A DNA stretch of 8,602 nucleotides from UBA1368 sp964563125 (GTDB lineage Bacteria; Bacillota; Syntrophomonadia; Syntrophomonadales; Syntrophomonadaceae): positions 1-8,602 of the forward strand of contig CAZLVY010000068.1 of assembly GCA_964563125.1 (NCBI GenBank), in the 5' to 3' direction. The notes beneath the pieces are model-generated. The model did no database searches. It was not told the DNA's origin and was given only the letters and a program-made list of their open reading frames with translations. A program made the translations under genes and the position numbers. This document shows, one piece after another, positions 6,322-8,602 of the stretch. Every line of letters begins with the position of its first letter. Position 1 is the first letter of the stretch.

Positions 6322-7563
6322 ATGTTTTTAACTTTATTTTCCGATCAGGAAGGGCAGGTCAGAGAACATCCGCAACTTAGAATGTTGGGGCAAATCGGTT
6401 CAACTTGGGTAGAACCCGCAGTTGGGGAAATGATACCTTTGCCAAAGGGCGCTTCGTTAGTATTAGTGCCGGGTCATATCCCCGTTGGAATGCAAAATGA
6501 AAAACCGGTGCCATACAGGCAGACATCAGCCTGCGGACAGCAGCCTTGTGCAGTTGCTGCTCTTCTTCCGCAGGGATTTACCCGTACTCTATTACCAGCT
6601 GCTATAACTAATATTAAAGAAGACATCCCTCTCTTAGGTTATACGGCGGTAGGACTTAAAAACGATAAAATTTATGTCGCAGCGGTGCAAACAGATGAAC
6701 ACCGCAAATGGCATCCTAAGAATTATAATACGGAAAAGCTACTGGCAAAAATAGCATTCTACTTAAAAAAATATCCTCATAACCGTATTGTCAGGCAATT
6801 GGCTAACTGTGCTTTCGAGTACAGCTGTTTTACGGCGCAAAATTTATTTTACCACCGCTGGGAAGCGGGCATCCCAACCACTCAAATCTGTAATGCCAAT
6901 TGCATTGGTTGTATTTCGGAAAGTCATACCGGGGCTAAATCAGCGCAAAACCGCTTGAACTTTTCACCTGATATTGACGAAATAGCAGAATTGGGCATTG
7001 AGCATTTAGCCGCAGCCAAAGAAGCAATAATTAGTTTTGGCCAGGGCTGCGAAGGAGAACCCTCCCTAAATGCAAATAATCTAGCAGCAGCAGTTATAAA
7101 AATAAGGCAGCAAACGCCAAAAGGCACCATTAATATTAATACTAATGCCGGGTATACAGCAGGCATCAGGCAACTTTGCGATGCCGGTTTAGATAGTATG
7201 CGGGTAACTATGTTTTCGCCCATAGAAGAATATTATAAATACTATCACCGCCCTCGCAATTATAATTTAAGTGATGTGCTTAAATCTATTCAGTATGCCA
7301 AAGCCCGTCAAGTAAAAGTTTCATTGAACCTGTTAACTTTTCCCGGGTTTACTGATCTGCCGAAGCAAGCGGAAGCATTACTCAATCTGATTCAAAAGAC
7401 TGAAATTGATATGATACAATTACGTAACTTGAATATTGACCCTAAACATATGGTATCTTTAAAGACAGAAAGCGATCCTCTGGGTATTCCCCAATTTATA
7501 AAAGTTATTAAGCAGGAGGCACCCGAGGTATTAATAGGATCATATAGCCGACCGGTACGCTAA
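6322..7563 (+). CDS. Radical SAM protein of unknown function
   Basis: A 413-aa protein with the radical SAM signature C190-x3-C194-x2-C197 (CNANCIGC), which binds a 4Fe-4S cluster to cleave S-adenosylmethionine. GQGCEGEP matches the GGEP-like SAM-contact motif, and NTNAGYTAG and SMRVTMFSP fit later barrel strands. About 185 residues precede the radical SAM domain and resemble no domain I recognise. They contain two cysteine pairs, C71/C76 (SACGQQPC) and C163/C169 (CAFEYSC), that might bind an extra metal or cluster. The ATG at 6322 has GAGG five bases upstream. A weak candidate promoter (TTATGA, 17 bases, TATAGT at 6287-6292) lies after the preceding terminator. It is 22 bases from yhaM and probably co-transcribed. 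The substrate cannot be inferred: an RNA or peptide modification enzyme is possible but unsupported. Confidence 0.85.
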   Translation: MFLTLFSDQEGQVREHPQLRMLGQIGSTWVEPAVGEMIPLPKGASLVLVPGHIPVGMQNEKPVPYRQTSACGQQPCAVAALLPQGFTRTLLPAAITNIKEDIPLLGYTAVGLKNDKIYVAAVQTDEHRKWHPKNYNTEKLLAKIAFYLKKYPHNRIVRQLANCAFEYSCFTAQNLFYHRWEAGIPTTQICNANCIGCISESHTGAKSAQNRLNFSPDIDEIAELGIEHLAAAKEAIISFGQGCEGEPSLNANNLAAAVIKIRQQTPKGTININTNAGYTAGIRQLCDAGLDSMRVTMFSPIEEYYKYYHRPRNYNLSDVLKSIQYAKARQVKVSLNLLTFPGFTDLPKQAEALLNLIQKTEIDMIQLRNLNIDPKHMVSLKTESDPLGIPQFIKVIKQEAPEVLIGSYSRPVR

Positions 7564-7567
7564 AAGC

Positions 7568-7574
7568 AAAGGAG
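7568..7574 (+). promoter_or_regulatory. Ribosome binding site deciding the yhaM start
   Basis: AAAGGAG overlaps the upstream in-frame GTG at 7574, so translation more likely starts at the GTG at 7586, eleven bases after this site. Confidence 0.55.
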
Positions 7575-7585
7575 TGAGAGAACGC

Positions 7586-8572
7586 GTGGAAAATAAGGGA
7601 CCCTTTACGGTAAAAGAAATAAAAGCATTAGCACCTGGACAACAAATCTGGGGTAAATATTTAATATTAGAGAAAGTTACGCGTAAGACTAAGGATGGTA
7701 AAGATTTAACCAATATGAAGATAGGTGACAAAACCGGAGATATGGATGTGATTGTATGGGAAAACTGCCAGATTAACGGCGAGCTGGGCCCTGGCAGTGT
7801 AATAGGTTTATTAGGTGATTTAGGATTATATAGAGAGCGTCTCCAATTAACTGCCAAAAGAATTAAAATATTAGACGAACCGGTAGAAACATTTTTGCGT
7901 ACTCCTGAGATTAGCATGGAATGCCTGATAAATGATTTCGAACGGATAATAGATTCCATAAAGGACATATATATGCAGCAACTTCTGCAGCAACTTTTTC
8001 AGGAAGATTTGCGGGAAATATTTATCAAAGCTCCTGCTGCTAAAAAAATTCATCATAATTATATTGGCGGCCTTTTGGAGCATTCCGTAACCGTAGCTAA
8101 ATTGTGTAATCAAATTAGTAAGGTTTATCCTGCCTTAAACCGGGATTTGCTTTTAACTGGAGCCTTGCTCCACGATTTAGGTAAAATTGAAGAATATAAA
8201 ATGAAAGTAGTCCCTGAGTATACAGTTAATGGTCGTATGCTAGGGCATATTGTTCTGGGGTGTGAAATGATCAGTGAGCAAATCAACAAAATGCGCGGTC
8301 AGAACGGATATTTCCCTGAGGAATTAGAAGTTATGCTCAAACACTTGATATTAAGCCATCATGGCAGTCTTGAATTTGCCTCACCAGTTATTCCACTTTT
8401 TCCGGAAGCCCTGGTATTACATATGATGGATAATCTGGATGCCAAGATGTTTGTATTTTTCAATCGCATCAATGAAGAGGAAGAAGGAGACCCTTATTTT
8501 ACCAACTATGATACGCTTTTTGCCCAACAATTTTTTAAATACCGTTATGAAAGCAAGATAGAGAATAACTAG
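7586..8572 (+). CDS. yhaM: 3'-5' exoribonuclease YhaM family (OB fold plus HD domain)
   Basis: A 328-aa protein with the two-part architecture of Bacillus YhaM, a metal-dependent 3'-5' exoribonuclease involved in RNA end trimming and turnover. The N-terminal OB-fold nucleic-acid-binding domain spans about residues 7-95 (IWGKYLILEKV, NMKIGDKTGDMDVIVW). The HD phosphohydrolase domain begins near 155. Its metal ligands are visible as H166 in GGLLEHSV, the H196-D197 doublet in ALLHDLGKIEEY, the histidines of LGHIVLG and LSHHGSLEF, and the later aspartate in MMDNLDAK. Length is close to the 314-aa Bacillus protein, with a slightly longer acidic C-terminal part (NEEEEGD). The GTG at 7586 is preferred over the one at 7574. 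It follows the radical SAM gene closely and ends in TAG at 8570-8572; the last 30 bases of the window show no terminator. Confidence 0.9.
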   Translation: MENKGPFTVKEIKALAPGQQIWGKYLILEKVTRKTKDGKDLTNMKIGDKTGDMDVIVWENCQINGELGPGSVIGLLGDLGLYRERLQLTAKRIKILDEPVETFLRTPEISMECLINDFERIIDSIKDIYMQQLLQQLFQEDLREIFIKAPAAKKIHHNYIGGLLEHSVTVAKLCNQISKVYPALNRDLLLTGALLHDLGKIEEYKMKVVPEYTVNGRMLGHIVLGCEMISEQINKMRGQNGYFPEELEVMLKHLILSHHGSLEFASPVIPLFPEALVLHMMDNLDAKMFVFFNRINEEEEGDPYFTNYDTLFAQQFFKYRYESKIENN

Positions 8573-8602
8573 CCATCATATCGTAGGTGACTGCCGAAGA
8601 AC

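Noticed and set aside
6924..7223. Minus-strand open frame opposite the radical SAM gene
   Set aside because: It lies entirely within the coding region of a clear enzyme and has no domain or ribosome binding site.
1..8602. tRNA, rRNA, CRISPR arrays or complete insertion sequences
   Set aside because: No cloverleaf, rRNA-like stretch, regularly spaced repeats, transposase gene or terminal inverted repeats were seen on either strand by eye.

Overview
The window looks like a chromosomal segment of a low-to-moderate G+C Firmicute, most likely of the Clostridia (Syntrophomonas, Desulfotomaculum or Moorella type). The basis is an AT-rich composition, strong AGGAGG-type ribosome binding sites with frequent TTG and GTG starts, short intrinsic terminators, and a gene set typical of that group (short transaldolase, glpX and rho in a row, YhaM, LysM-M23 hydrolase). 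The lineage is inferred from family resemblance and gene order, since no search could be run. All supported genes are on the + strand. A block of exactly 100 N (2652-2751) marks a scaffold gap of unknown true length.

Left part (1-2651): a divergent alanine racemase (alr), a membrane-anchored signal peptide peptidase (sppA, overlapping alr by one base) and a Yip1-type membrane protein cut off by the gap. The tight spacing suggests one operon. Middle part (2752-5335): a short transaldolase of the FSA/TalC family starts just after the gap. It is followed by a decayed remnant of glpX (class II fructose-1,6-bisphosphatase), of which only the N-terminal and C-terminal ends can be recognised. A roughly 260-base non-coding stretch with a good sigma-A-type promoter follows, then rho (transcription termination factor), which ends in a short intrinsic terminator.

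Right part (5336-8602): a secreted cell-wall hydrolase with two LysM domains and an M23 (LytM-type) peptidase domain, closed by a strong terminator. Then come an uncharacterised radical SAM protein and a YhaM-type 3'-5' exoribonuclease (OB fold plus HD domain), 22 bases apart and probably co-transcribed.

Most of the window is housekeeping: cell-wall precursor supply and remodelling, central sugar-phosphate metabolism, and RNA turnover and termination. I do not see a multi-gene novel system. The points most worth a second look are the glpX remnant in an otherwise conserved gene order, the radical SAM protein with extra cysteine pairs, the unusual alanine racemase, and the long leader of rho.
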